Shown: one piece after another, positions 24,825 to 33,618 of the stretch
How positions within the stretch are numbered: the stretch's first letter is position 1
Layout of the letters: each line of letters begins with the position of its first letter
Source of the DNA: SLNP01 sp964568875
GTDB taxonomy: Bacteria > Bacteroidota > Bacteroidia > Bacteroidales > VadinHA17
Direction of reading: 5' to 3'
Assembly (NCBI GenBank): GCA_964568875.1
Contig: CAZMSH010000009.1
Location: forward strand, 45,774-109,773
Length of the DNA stretch: 64,000 nt
The notes under the pieces: generated by a model
The model's input: only the letters and a program-made list of their open reading frames with translations
What the model was told of the DNA's origin: nothing
The model's database searches: none
Program-made: the position numbers and the translations under genes

Positions 24825-27402
24825 AGACTACCGTATCATTTTCTACATCTGCTACTATGCGGCTGTCTCGTGCAACCCTGCCTGAGATTATCTCCTTTGA
24901 CAGCTCATTCACAACCAGCTTCTGAATAACCCGCTTAACCGGCCTGGCTCCGAAATGCTGGTCATATCCCCTCGTTGCAAGCCATGAAACGAGGCCCTCG
25001 GTGAAAGAGATATCAATACTCTCGGCTCGCAGATAATCCACAACCCTGTCAAGTTGCATCCTGGCAATCAGCTTTATATGTTCCGGCTGCAAAGGTCTGA
25101 AGACAACAACATCATCAATCCTGTTGAGAAACTCCGGTCTTAAAATCTTACGAAGCATTCTGTTCAGTTCACCGGCCATCTCCCTGTCTCTTGCCTCACT
25201 GTCTCCGGGGTATCTCTCCATCATTTCACCAATGACCTCAGATCCGAGATTAGAGGTCATTATTATAATCACATTACGGAAATTAACAATTCTGCCTTTA
25301 TTATCCGTTAGCCTGCCGTCGTCAAGTACCTGGAGAAGAATGTTGAACACATCTGGATGAGCCTTCTCTATCTCATCAAGAAGCACTACTGAGTAGGGTT
25401 TGTGTCTTACTGCTTCAGTGAGCTGACCTCCTTCATCGTAGCCGACATATCCGGGAGGTGCTCCAATAAGGCGCGATACAGAATGTCTTTCCTGGTATTC
25501 AGACATATCGATGCGGGTCATCAGGTTCTCGTCATTGAAAAGAAAATCAGCCAGTGCTCTTGCCAGCTCAGTCTTGCCAACGCCTGTTGATCCCAGGAAA
25601 ATAAAGGAACCAACCGGTCGCTTTTCATCCTGCAAACCTGCACGCGATCGTCTGACAGCATCAGATACTGCCTCAACGGCCTCATCCTGTCCTACAACCC
25701 TTTTCCGTAATTCCTCTTCAAGCCGCATCAGCTTGTCCCTTTCACTCTCAAGCATCCTTGCTACAGGTATACCGGTCCACTTTGCAACTATCTCTGCAAT
25801 ATCCTCCGACCTGACATCTTCACGTATCAGGGCGCCCCCCTCACGCTTGTGGGTTATCCCCTCCATAAGACTCTTTATCTCACCCTCAAGCTCAGGTATC
25901 CTGCCATACCTTATCTCAGCAACCTTACCATATTCACCCGAACGCTCTGCTGATTCTGACTCCGATCTTATTCTCTCGAGTTCATCCTTACGTTGCTGAA
26001 GCAGCTCCAGCATCTCCTTTTCAGCTTTCCAGGAAGTCCTTAACTCATCTGCTGTAGACTGCAGGCTCTTTAACTCCCGGGTTATCATATCAACCTTAAT
26101 ATTGTCTCCGTCACGCCTTAATGCCTCTCTCTCAATCTCAAGACGGCGAATATTCCTTTCGGCCTCATCGATCTCCTCGGGTACGGAGTTCATCTCAAGC
26201 CTCAATCGTGAGGCTGCCTCATCAATAAGGTCTATAGCCTTGTCAGGAAGAAAACGGTCGGTTATATAACGATATGAAAGGTCTACTGCAGATATTATGG
26301 CCTCGTCCCTGATAATCACCTTATGATGTGCTTCATACTTCTCCCTGAGTCCTCTCAGAATAGATACCGAATCTGCCTTATCTGGTTCATTAACAATAAC
26401 AACCTGAAACCTTCGCTCAAGTGCCTTGTCCTTTTCAAAATATTTCTGATACTCATTCAGGGTGGTTGCGCCTATAGCCCTCAGATCACCCCTGGCAAGC
26501 GCCGGCTTCAGAATATTGGCAGCATCCATTGCTCCTTCAGACTTACCGGCTCCCACAAGGGTATGTATTTCATCTATAAACAATACTACCGTACCATCAG
26601 AAGCTATTACCTCATTTACAACCGATTTCAGGCGCTCCTCAAATTCACCCTTGTATTTTGCACCTGCAATCAAAGCTCCCATATCGAGAGAATATATCAC
26701 CTTCGATTTAATATCCTCAGGAACATCACCTCTTACTATCCTGTGGGCAAGACCCTCAACAATGGCAGTCTTTCCAACCCCGGGCTCTCCGATGAGAATG
26801 GGATTGTTCTTCGACCTCCTGGTTAAAATCTGGAGTATTCTCCTTATTTCATCATCACGACCTATAACCGGATCAAGCTTCCCGCTTTTCGCCCTCTCGT
26901 TGAGATTAATGGCGTACCGGGCCAGTGAATTGTATGTCTCTTCGGCTGTTTGTGTGTTGACCTTACCTCCCTTACGTAGTCTCTTTATTGCCTTCATCAG
27001 CTCCTCAGAAGTCATCCCGCTGTCGCTGAGCAAGGAAGAGGTGCTGTCCTTGACTGAAAGCAACCCCAGAAGAATATGCTCAAGAGTAATATACTCATCC
27101 TTCATTGAAGAGGCATATTTTTCTGCCTCCCGCAGAGCTTCCGAGGCAGTGTCTGAAAGGTACTGGTTGCCTCCCGTGACCTTCGGGAGAGATTCTATAA
27201 TACGGTCAGCAGCAGAAGACAACATTTCCTCTTTTACCTCAAGCTGCTTTAACAAATAGGATATCAGCGACTCGCCCGCTTTCATTATCCCCTTCAGCAG
27301 ATGTATACACTCTATTGCCTGATTACTGTTTGATCTCGCGATCTCCATGGCATACTGAAGGGCCTCCTGTGATTTTATTGTAAAATTGTTGTTATTGTTC
27401 AT
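24811..27402 (-). CDS. clpB: ATP-dependent disaggregase ClpB
   Basis: Hexameric Hsp100 chaperone that works with DnaK to resolubilise aggregated proteins. The 863 residues hold two Clp-N repeats (1-145), AAA+ module 1 (Walker A GEPGVGKTAIVEG near 205, Walker B VLFIDEIHTLVGAG), the long coiled-coil middle domain (about 410-525, many Glu/Arg/Lys heptads), AAA+ module 2 (GSTGVGKTELARALA near 605, VVLLDEIEKAHPDV) and the C-terminal domain ending at GARPVKRVIQKLV. Full-length and intact. Two 10-base direct repeats lie in the upstream region (27474-27507). Confidence 0.98.
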   Translation of the reverse strand: MNNNNNFTIKSQEALQYAMEIARSNSNQAIECIHLLKGIMKAGESLISYLLKQLEVKEEMLSSAADRIIESLPKVTGGNQYLSDTASEALREAEKYASSMKDEYITLEHILLGLLSVKDSTSSLLSDSGMTSEELMKAIKRLRKGGKVNTQTAEETYNSLARYAINLNERAKSGKLDPVIGRDDEIRRILQILTRRSKNNPILIGEPGVGKTAIVEGLAHRIVRGDVPEDIKSKVIYSLDMGALIAGAKYKGEFEERLKSVVNEVIASDGTVVLFIDEIHTLVGAGKSEGAMDAANILKPALARGDLRAIGATTLNEYQKYFEKDKALERRFQVVIVNEPDKADSVSILRGLREKYEAHHKVIIRDEAIISAVDLSYRYITDRFLPDKAIDLIDEAASRLRLEMNSVPEEIDEAERNIRRLEIEREALRRDGDNIKVDMITRELKSLQSTADELRTSWKAEKEMLELLQQRKDELERIRSESESAERSGEYGKVAEIRYGRIPELEGEIKSLMEGITHKREGGALIREDVRSEDIAEIVAKWTGIPVARMLESERDKLMRLEEELRKRVVGQDEAVEAVSDAVRRSRAGLQDEKRPVGSFIFLGSTGVGKTELARALADFLFNDENLMTRIDMSEYQERHSVSRLIGAPPGYVGYDEGGQLTEAVRHKPYSVVLLDEIEKAHPDVFNILLQVLDDGRLTDNKGRIVNFRNVIIIMTSNLGSEVIGEMMERYPGDSEARDREMAGELNRMLRKILRPEFLNRIDDVVVFRPLQPEHIKLIARMQLDRVVDYLRAESIDISFTEGLVSWLATRGYDQHFGARPVKRVIQKLVVNELSKEIISGRVARDSRIVADVENDTVVFRTT

Positions 27403-27473
27403 GACAAACTGATGTTTCTGTCCTTAGAACAAAAATTTTGCCGCACACAACAGACTGATAATCACTGTCTTTT

Positions 27474-27507
27474 TGTCATAATGCCTCTGATCCGGAGTGT
27501 CATAATG
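27474..27507. promoter_or_regulatory. Direct repeat between clpB and the flavin reductase gene
   Basis: TGTCATAATG occurs at 27474-27483 and again at 27498-27507, 24 bases apart (CATTATGACA read in the clpB direction). It lies 72-105 bases upstream of clpB and just before the promoter of the divergent flavin reductase gene. It could be a regulator-binding pair; this is inference from repetition and position only. Confidence 0.35.
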
Positions 27508-27511
27508 TCAC

Positions 27512-27541
27512 TTTGACGGTTGGAACCATTTGACTATTTTG
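27512..27541 (+). promoter_or_regulatory. Predicted promoter of the flavin reductase gene
   Basis: TTTG (27512-27515), 19-base spacer, TATTTTG (27535-27541), one T short of TAnnTTTG. The transcript would begin near 27548, which rules out a start codon at 27520 and supports the ATG at 27562. Confidence 0.5.
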
Positions 27542-27561
27542 CAAAACAAAATCAAAACGAT

Positions 27562-28128
27562 ATGGGCAAAGTAAAATGGAAACCGGGGACTATGATCTAT
27601 CCACTGCCGGCCGTAATGGTAAGTTGTGGCGTTGAAAAGCCTGAATACAATATAATTACAATATCATGGACAGGGACAATATGTACAGAGCCGGCCATGT
27701 GTTATATCTCGGTACGGCCGGAAAGGCATTCCTATCAGATAATAAAGAATGCAGGGGGCTACGTCATCAATCTTACCACAAGGGAAATGGCGCATGCAAC
27801 TGACTGGTGCGGTGTACGGTCGGGTGCAAAGCACGACAAGTTCCGGGTAACCGGTCTTACTGCCGGGCCTGCAGAATATGTAAAGGCTCCGATGATAATG
27901 GAATCACCGGTAAATATTGAATGTATGGTAAAGGAAATAATTGAACTTGGATCACATCATATGTTTATTTCCGAAGTTATGGCCATACATGCCGATGAAT
28001 CTTTTATGGACCCGGCTACAGGTGCATTCAGGCTCGACAAGGCCTCTGTGATATGTTATTCACACGGCAAGTATTTCGTAGCAAATGAATTCATAGGAAA
28101 GTTTGGGTTTTCGGTAAAAAAGAAATAG
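27562..28128 (+). CDS. Flavin reductase family protein (FMN-binding)
   Basis: A 188-residue protein of the flavin reductase-like, FMN-binding split-barrel family (PMGKVKW-type start, then PLPAVMVSCG, ITISWTGTICTEPAMCYISVRPERHSY and FVINLTT-like VINLTTREMAHATDWCG). These proteins reduce free flavin or use bound FMN. The substrate is not apparent. The start at ATG 27562 is preferred over an upstream TTG because the promoter overlaps that site. It precedes the large ABC transporter gene by 62 bases. Confidence 0.88.
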   Translation: MGKVKWKPGTMIYPLPAVMVSCGVEKPEYNIITISWTGTICTEPAMCYISVRPERHSYQIIKNAGGYVINLTTREMAHATDWCGVRSGAKHDKFRVTGLTAGPAEYVKAPMIMESPVNIECMVKEIIELGSHHMFISEVMAIHADESFMDPATGAFRLDKASVICYSHGKYFVANEFIGKFGFSVKKK

Positions 28129-28190
28129 GAATATTTGAACCAAATTACTAATTTCATAACCTTAAATTTAACTTATCGCACTGGGGATAG

Positions 28191-31100
28191 ATGAGTGACA
28201 AGATTTTAAAGGCTTTAATGCAGCTGTTTGCCATTATCGCAAGACCGCAAAGCAGTGACAAGGACAGGAGAAGCGTTGTAGAAGCATTCCTCAGGCGGCA
28301 GTTGAACAAGGAACTGGTAAAACAGTACCTGGGCTATTTCGATGAGTACTACCTCGAAGCCCGGGAAAAACAGAAGAAAAGCAGTCTCGACCGACGCACA
28401 TCTGCAATCGCAGTACGTGTTTTAAGGATTTGCATACAGATCAACGACCAGCTTACCCAGGACCAGAAAATCATTGTACTGGTACAGCTTCTTGAGTTTT
28501 GCAAATCAGACGCATCGGAGGTCAGTGAACTTGAGCTGGAATTTATTCAATCGGTTGCAGATACCTTCAACGTTTCGACTGAAGAATACAGTCTTTTGAG
28601 ATCATTCATCCTTAATCGCTTCAACAACATACCCGACTCTTCCGACATCCTGGTAATTGACAACCTCGAAGGGATACAACCCCAACAGACCAGGCATCTG
28701 AGGAATGATTCCGTGAAGGGTCAGATATGGGTTCTTTCGGTTGCATCGGCAGGTATGTATTTCGTAAGGTTTACTCAAACCGGTGAACTCTACATGAACG
28801 GACAGCTGCTACAGGAGGATAAAGCCTACGCATTCAACCCCGGGGCATCACTAAGGGATCCCAAATCAACTCCCATATATTATAGTGATATAATCAGGCA
28901 GTTTCTTAAGGAAGAACTCAGGGAGTCGCGGGTTGTATATGAGACTAATGACCTGTTCTACCGGTTCAAGGGAGGCAATGTGGGTATTCACAACATGTCC
29001 TTCGTTGAAGAATCAGGCAGGATGGTAGGAATAATGGGAGCCAGCGGTGCAGGGAAATCAACACTCCTGAGTATTCTCAATGGCACTAACAGCCCCACCT
29101 CCGGAGATGTAACCATCAACGGAATTGATATTCACAAAGAGAAGGAACAGGTACAGGGACTTATCGGGTATGTCTCGCAGGATGATCTGCTGATTGAGGA
29201 GTTGACTGTCTTTGAGAATCTCTACTATAATGCCAGGCTTTGTTTCGACAACCTTAACAATGAGGAGATAAAGGAGAAAGTTGACCGGGTACTTAAAAAT
29301 CTCGGACTCTATGAGATCAGAGACATGAAAGTTGGAAGTCCGCTTAACAAGAAGATAAGCGGCGGACAAAGAAAAAGACTTAATATAAGCCTTGAACTTA
29401 TACGCGAACCGTCGATCCTCTTCCTCGATGAACCTACCTCAGGCCTTTCTTCACGTGACTCGGAAAATATTCTCGACCTGCTGAAAGAACTGGCGTTGAA
29501 GGGTAAACTACTTTTTGTGGTAATCCATCAACCTTCATCAGACATCTTCAAGATGTTCGACAGACTGATAATTCTTGACACCGGAGGATACCTTATATAT
29601 AATGGTAATCCTATATTCTCAATTGAATATTTCAAGCGCATGATGCATCATGCCAACTATAATGAGACCGAGTGTCACGTTTGCGGTAATGTAAACCCTG
29701 AACAGATCTTCAATATTGTTGAATCGAAAGTCCTTGATGAATACGGACAGATTACAAACACGAGAAGAGTCTCACCCAAAGAGTGGGGTGATCACTATAA
29801 AACCAATCTCAAGGGCACTGAAGAGAAGCCTGAACCGGGAAAAGGAATTCCTGAAATAAACTTCAAGACTCCCGGCCGGCTCAGACAATTCATGGTATTT
29901 GTAAAAAGGGATATACTCTCGAAACTTGCCGATACCCAATACCTTCTGATAACACTGCTCGAAGCCCCTGTCCTTGCATTCTTCCTTGCCTTCCTGATAA
30001 AATACTTCGACGAGAGCACCAGAAATCCTGAATACACTCTTCTCGATAACAGCAACCTGCCGGTTTATATGTTTATGTCTGTGATCGTGGCCATATTTAT
30101 GGGACTGACTGTAAGTGCCGAAGAGATAATTAAAGACCGTAAGATATTAAAGAGAGAGGCCTTCCTTAATCTAAGCTGGAACAGCTATCTGCTCTCAAAA
30201 GTTGTGGTGCAATTCATGATATCGGCAGTACAGGCTTTAACTTTCGTTATCATCGGAAACGGCATAACGGAAATCAGGGGAATGATGTTAGAGTACTGGC
30301 TTGTATTATTTACGGCATGGGCATCTGCAAATATGATGGGTTTGCTGATTTCAGACTCATTCAAGGCTGTTGTTACTATTTATATACTCATACCATTCCT
30401 TGTAATACCACAGATAATTCTCTCTGGTATAATGGTTAAATATGAGAAACTTAATCCTAATATATCATCACCTACCACCATACCCTTCTATGGTGAGCTT
30501 ATTACCGCCAGATGGGGATATGAAGCTTTGGCCGTCAAACAGTTCATGAGCAACAGGTATCAAAAGGACCTGTATAACCTTGATAAGGAGATGAGTAAAG
30601 CCAACTTCATCAGAAATGTATGGACCAATACCCTTAAAGGTAAAGTTGATGACATAGAAAACGCCATAATCCGCTCAAAGGTAGACGAGTCAACAGTAGC
30701 CGACCTGGAGATTGTAAGAAATGAACTGACAATCTACGGAGAAAAGACAGGAGCAACATTCGACTATCTCTCCTCACTATATCCTGAAAAACTAACAGCA
30801 GAGGTACTGTCTGCCGCCCGTGACCATCTTGAACTTATAAGGCTTTATAATGTAAGACTTTACAATACAGCCAATGAACAGAAAGATGCCATGATAGAAA
30901 GCAGGATGCGTGAGGACAGGGAGGGCTACCTGAGACTTAAAAAGCAACATTTCAATAATTCACTAGAAGAGTTTGTCAGGAATTCCAATGAAAAGGAGAG
31001 ATATGTAGAATTCAGGGGAAGGATAGTACAGAAAACCGATCCGATATTCCTTGATCCTGAGCACCCTTTCCTCAAGGCGCATTTCTATGCACCCAGAAAA

Positions 31101-31259
31101 CAGGTCTTCGGTAACTACTTTGATACTTACTGGGTAAACCTGGCCGTGCTGTGGGTCATTACAGCCCTGCTTTACCTGGCACTTTACTTCAGATTGCTTA
31201 AGAGAGGACTTGACTCATTCGAAATTGTCTCTTCGAGATTAAGCAGGAAAAATGAATGA
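28191..31259 (+). CDS. ABC transporter with fused ATPase and permease, N-terminal helical domain
   Basis: A 1022-residue half-transporter of the ABCG-like (ATPase first, membrane last) arrangement. Residues 1-145 form an all-helical domain reminiscent of TerB; about 170-235 is a small beta domain (FHA-like in shape). The ATPase domain has Walker A GASGAGKST at 283-291, signature SGGQRKRLN near 393, Walker B ILFLDEPTSGLSS and the switch His in VVIHQPSSD. The membrane part has helices near 590-610, 640-660, 680-790 and a last one near 985-1005; a long soluble helical insert (about 830-950) lies between the last helices. Substrate unknown. A terminator overlaps its stop codon. Confidence 0.85.
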   Translation: MSDKILKALMQLFAIIARPQSSDKDRRSVVEAFLRRQLNKELVKQYLGYFDEYYLEAREKQKKSSLDRRTSAIAVRVLRICIQINDQLTQDQKIIVLVQLLEFCKSDASEVSELELEFIQSVADTFNVSTEEYSLLRSFILNRFNNIPDSSDILVIDNLEGIQPQQTRHLRNDSVKGQIWVLSVASAGMYFVRFTQTGELYMNGQLLQEDKAYAFNPGASLRDPKSTPIYYSDIIRQFLKEELRESRVVYETNDLFYRFKGGNVGIHNMSFVEESGRMVGIMGASGAGKSTLLSILNGTNSPTSGDVTINGIDIHKEKEQVQGLIGYVSQDDLLIEELTVFENLYYNARLCFDNLNNEEIKEKVDRVLKNLGLYEIRDMKVGSPLNKKISGGQRKRLNISLELIREPSILFLDEPTSGLSSRDSENILDLLKELALKGKLLFVVIHQPSSDIFKMFDRLIILDTGGYLIYNGNPIFSIEYFKRMMHHANYNETECHVCGNVNPEQIFNIVESKVLDEYGQITNTRRVSPKEWGDHYKTNLKGTEEKPEPGKGIPEINFKTPGRLRQFMVFVKRDILSKLADTQYLLITLLEAPVLAFFLAFLIKYFDESTRNPEYTLLDNSNLPVYMFMSVIVAIFMGLTVSAEEIIKDRKILKREAFLNLSWNSYLLSKVVVQFMISAVQALTFVIIGNGITEIRGMMLEYWLVLFTAWASANMMGLLISDSFKAVVTIYILIPFLVIPQIILSGIMVKYEKLNPNISSPTTIPFYGELITARWGYEALAVKQFMSNRYQKDLYNLDKEMSKANFIRNVWTNTLKGKVDDIENAIIRSKVDESTVADLEIVRNELTIYGEKTGATFDYLSSLYPEKLTAEVLSAARDHLELIRLYNVRLYNTANEQKDAMIESRMREDREGYLRLKKQHFNNSLEEFVRNSNEKERYVEFRGRIVQKTDPIFLDPEHPFLKAHFYAPRKQVFGNYFDTYWVNLAVLWVITALLYLALYFRLLKRGLDSFEIVSSRLSRKNE

Positions 31260-31285
31260 GGCTGCCTCTAAAGAGACAGCCTTTC
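31258..31285. terminator. Hairpin terminator between the ABC transporter and siaC
   Basis: AGGCTG (31259-31264) pairs with CAGCCT (31277-31282), with an inner CTCT/AGAG stem, followed by TTTCC. It begins inside the stop codon of the ABC gene and separates two convergent transcripts. Stem bases match the terminators at 16042 and 52016. Confidence 0.55.
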
Positions 31286-31342
31286 CATATTGTATTCATA
31301 AATTTTTCAGGAGCTACCAATCACTCAGTGCTGAGTCTCTGC

Positions 31343-31723
31343 TCAGTCGTTGATCTCGATCATTTTAAACGGCACCCTTATGATTGATTCATAATCTTCA
31401 CCGGCCTCAAGCATATCTTCGTCGTCCTCTTCATAATACCAGTTCACCTCCACTTCATTCTTAGCCTTATGAATGGCTTCAAGCTTCTTGAATACGTCAA
31501 GAATGCATTTTGATGAACTTGTATTGAAATATTCAAGTCTGATATTTACCACAGTCCTGGGCAGAGGGGATTCCCTATAGGAGTCAAGCCAGTCAACCAG
31601 GGGTTTGTAAAACTCAACTGAATTTTCGGGTATCGATCTTCCCTTGATCTCAAATACTCCCTCAGAATTGTCAAATTTAATTGACGGGGTCTTTGATGTT
31701 CCTTCGATAATGATCGGCTCCAT
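31343..31723 (-). CDS. siaC: SiaC family regulatory phosphoprotein (DUF1987)
   Basis: A 126-residue DUF1987 protein. In Pseudomonas, SiaC is phosphorylated by the kinase SiaB and dephosphorylated by SiaA; unphosphorylated SiaC activates the diguanylate cyclase SiaD. Family features visible are the N-terminal TPSIKFDNSEGVFEIKGRSIPEN, the STAS-like strand VNIRLEYFNTSSSKCILDVF with the Thr/Ser phospho-loop at NTSSS, and the acidic YYEEDDEDMLEAGEDY before the end. It follows the siaB homologue by 20 bases. No siaA or siaD is in the window. Confidence 0.92.
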   Translation of the reverse strand: MEPIIIEGTSKTPSIKFDNSEGVFEIKGRSIPENSVEFYKPLVDWLDSYRESPLPRTVVNIRLEYFNTSSSKCILDVFKKLEAIHKAKNEVEVNWYYEEDDEDMLEAGEDYESIIRVPFKMIEIND

Positions 31724-31743
31724 ATTAATATGTTTTTTTTGGG

Positions 31744-32304
31744 TTATTCAACTTCTTCGTTTACCAGAATATCAAGATAGAAAAATGACTTCTTACCATT
31801 AAAGCTGACAAATTTATAATTTAGTTTGTTTCCTGTCTTTCGGGCAATATCTACCAGACCCAGTCCACCACCTCCCTTTTCCGATATCTTCTGATGATTA
31901 AGAATAAACTTGTACAACTCCTTGATCTCCTCCTTGCTGGATCTGTTGATCCGCTTTATCTTCTCCTCAAGTCTTTCAATCTTATCATTCATTATGAAAT
32001 TGCCTGTAACTATTCTGTATGCTCCTTCTGATCTGGAAATCATCAGAAGACCGTATTTTTCGGCGTCACTCTCTGTAAAACCTGATGGCACTGCATCAAC
32101 GTGATGGAAAAGATTCTGAAGAGTTTCAACGAGCACATTGTATACTTTTTTCTTCAACTTGGGAGGCTCTTCATATTCAAGCATCCTGTTTTCGACCAGA
32201 TCGAGAACATTGTTAATGAAATCGGAGTCAATATTACCCGTGTGGTGCAGGATAACTTCCCCGATATTCTGCCCGTCAAAATAACTGTCAATTGTAAAGC
32301 TCAT
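31744..32304 (-). CDS. siaB: SiaB family protein kinase
   Basis: A 186-residue GHKL-type kinase (DUF6272). The N box VYNVLVETLQNLFHH lies near residue 55 and the glycine-rich lid GGGGLGLVDIARKTG near 142; together they build the ATP site. The known role of the family is to phosphorylate SiaC, encoded next in the same transcript. The protein is cytoplasmic without sensor or membrane segments, so input must come through another partner. A promoter and a 9-bp inverted repeat lie upstream. Confidence 0.92.
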   Translation of the reverse strand: MSFTIDSYFDGQNIGEVILHHTGNIDSDFINNVLDLVENRMLEYEEPPKLKKKVYNVLVETLQNLFHHVDAVPSGFTESDAEKYGLLMISRSEGAYRIVTGNFIMNDKIERLEEKIKRINRSSKEEIKELYKFILNHQKISEKGGGGLGLVDIARKTGNKLNYKFVSFNGKKSFFYLDILVNEEVE

Positions 32305-32344
32305 GTAAGCTTCGTTTGTTCTGGGTCAAAAAAGTTTCAGTTAA

Positions 32345-32373
32345 CAAATATAATAAAAATATGAAGTAACAAC
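32345..32373 (-). promoter_or_regulatory. Predicted promoter of siaB-siaC
   Basis: On the minus strand GTTG (32373-32370), 17-base spacer and TATATTTG (32352-32345), the latter a full TAnnTTTG. Transcription would start near 32338, about 34 bases before the siaB ATG. Confidence 0.5.
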
Positions 32374-32409
32374 TAACATTGATTTCCTCTTTGTCTGTTT
32401 TTACTTCAT
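32361..32409. promoter_or_regulatory. Inverted repeat flanking the siaB -33 region
   Basis: ATGAAGTAA (32361-32369) and its exact reverse complement TTACTTCAT (32401-32409), 31 bases apart; one arm lies in the promoter spacer and the other upstream. Could be a two-site operator for siaBC. Inference from position only. Confidence 0.3.
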
Positions 32410-32469
32410 GTACCTGAAATTTTGATAAAAGTAGCAATTATAGTTGACCAACCCTCTCAATCTGTTGAT

Positions 32470-33609
32470 TTATTTTGCTCCTTTAAACGTTCCTTCCTTG
32501 ATAATATAACCGTTGTACTGACATTCAATGGAACCATTGTATAGTTTATGCCTTGCAGAAGGCCTCAGACCTACTGATTTCAGAGCTTCGGGTGCGCCTG
32601 AAAATATCCATGCCTCAACTCCGGGACAACAGTGCTTAAGTGTACTTCCTATACCTGAATAGAGTTTGTTCAGTTCTCCCGGATTGATTCTCTTTCCATA
32701 AGGAGGGTTAAACAGAAGTAACCCCTCACGCTTCCCTGGTATTTCAGATATAAAATCCTCCCTGTAAATCCTTACTTCTCCATTGAGACCGGCTCCGGCA
32801 ACAGTATCTCTTGCCATCCTGACTGCATTGTTTGAAATATCACTCCCGCTTACAGGAACGGAGATGGCCCTGATAAGGCTGTTATAGCTGTTTTTGATTT
32901 TTGAAAAGAGCTCGCTGTCATAATTCTTCCAGTTCATAAAACCGAAAAACTCACGAAAAAAGCCCGGTGGTATCCTGGCAGCAATCAGACCCGCTTCAAC
33001 CGGTATGGTCCCGGAACCACACATAGGATCATGCAGGCTCCTGTCTCCCTTCCATCCGGCAAGCATTATCAAACCCGCTGCAAGCGACTCATTGAGAGGT
33101 GCGAGTCCCTGCATCTTCCTGTATCCTCGCTTGTAAAGAGGGACAACAGACGAGTCAAATGAAAAAGTTGCGTCACGGTTGCTGATATGAAGATTTATCA
33201 ATATCCCGGGATGAGAAGTGTCAACAGAAGGCCTCCTGCCTGTACGCTTGCGAAAATAGTCGGCCACGGCATCCTTGACTACCAGCCCGGGATATGCCGT
33301 ATGAGTGAATAAGGGAGAGTTGACCACAGATACTACCGCAAAGGTATCATCTACAGACATTATTGTATCCCACTCAATCCTTGATGCCTTGTCATAAAGG
33401 TCATTAGGATTCTGCATGGTGAAAGAGGCTGCTTCCATCAATACCGCCAGGGCAGTTCGGCTTGTGTAATTAACAGTATACAGCGATTCCAGGTCGCCTT
33501 CGAACAGCACCGCCCGGTTCTTAACAGATATATTCGTGGCAGAAGTGCGGCCTATCTCACCTGCCAGCAAATCTTCAAGACCGAAGAGTGTTTTGGCAAT
33601 AAATTTCAT
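32470..33609 (-). CDS. RlmL-like THUMP-domain rRNA methyltransferase
   Basis: A 379-residue class I methyltransferase resembling the N-terminal half of RlmL (m2G2445 of 23S rRNA). A THUMP RNA-binding domain spans about 45-155 (with TAYPGLVVKDAVADYFRKRTGRRPSVD) and the Rossmann domain follows with motif I DPMCGSGTIPVEAG near residue 195, acidic motif SGSDIS, and the catalytic motif IV NPPYGKR near 300, typical of guanine-N2 transfer to a base. The C-terminal half of enterobacterial RlmL is absent, as usual in Bacteroidota. Ten bases separate it from the protease gene upstream. Confidence 0.9.
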   Translation of the reverse strand: MKFIAKTLFGLEDLLAGEIGRTSATNISVKNRAVLFEGDLESLYTVNYTSRTALAVLMEAASFTMQNPNDLYDKASRIEWDTIMSVDDTFAVVSVVNSPLFTHTAYPGLVVKDAVADYFRKRTGRRPSVDTSHPGILINLHISNRDATFSFDSSVVPLYKRGYRKMQGLAPLNESLAAGLIMLAGWKGDRSLHDPMCGSGTIPVEAGLIAARIPPGFFREFFGFMNWKNYDSELFSKIKNSYNSLIRAISVPVSGSDISNNAVRMARDTVAGAGLNGEVRIYREDFISEIPGKREGLLLFNPPYGKRINPGELNKLYSGIGSTLKHCCPGVEAWIFSGAPEALKSVGLRPSARHKLYNGSIECQYNGYIIKEGTFKGAK

Positions 33610-33618
33610 CCGGTTCTT

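Noticed and set aside
25511..27259. Long plus-strand frames within clpB
   Set aside because: They are antisense to the well-conserved clpB gene and rich in Ser/Leu/Pro as expected for a shadow frame.
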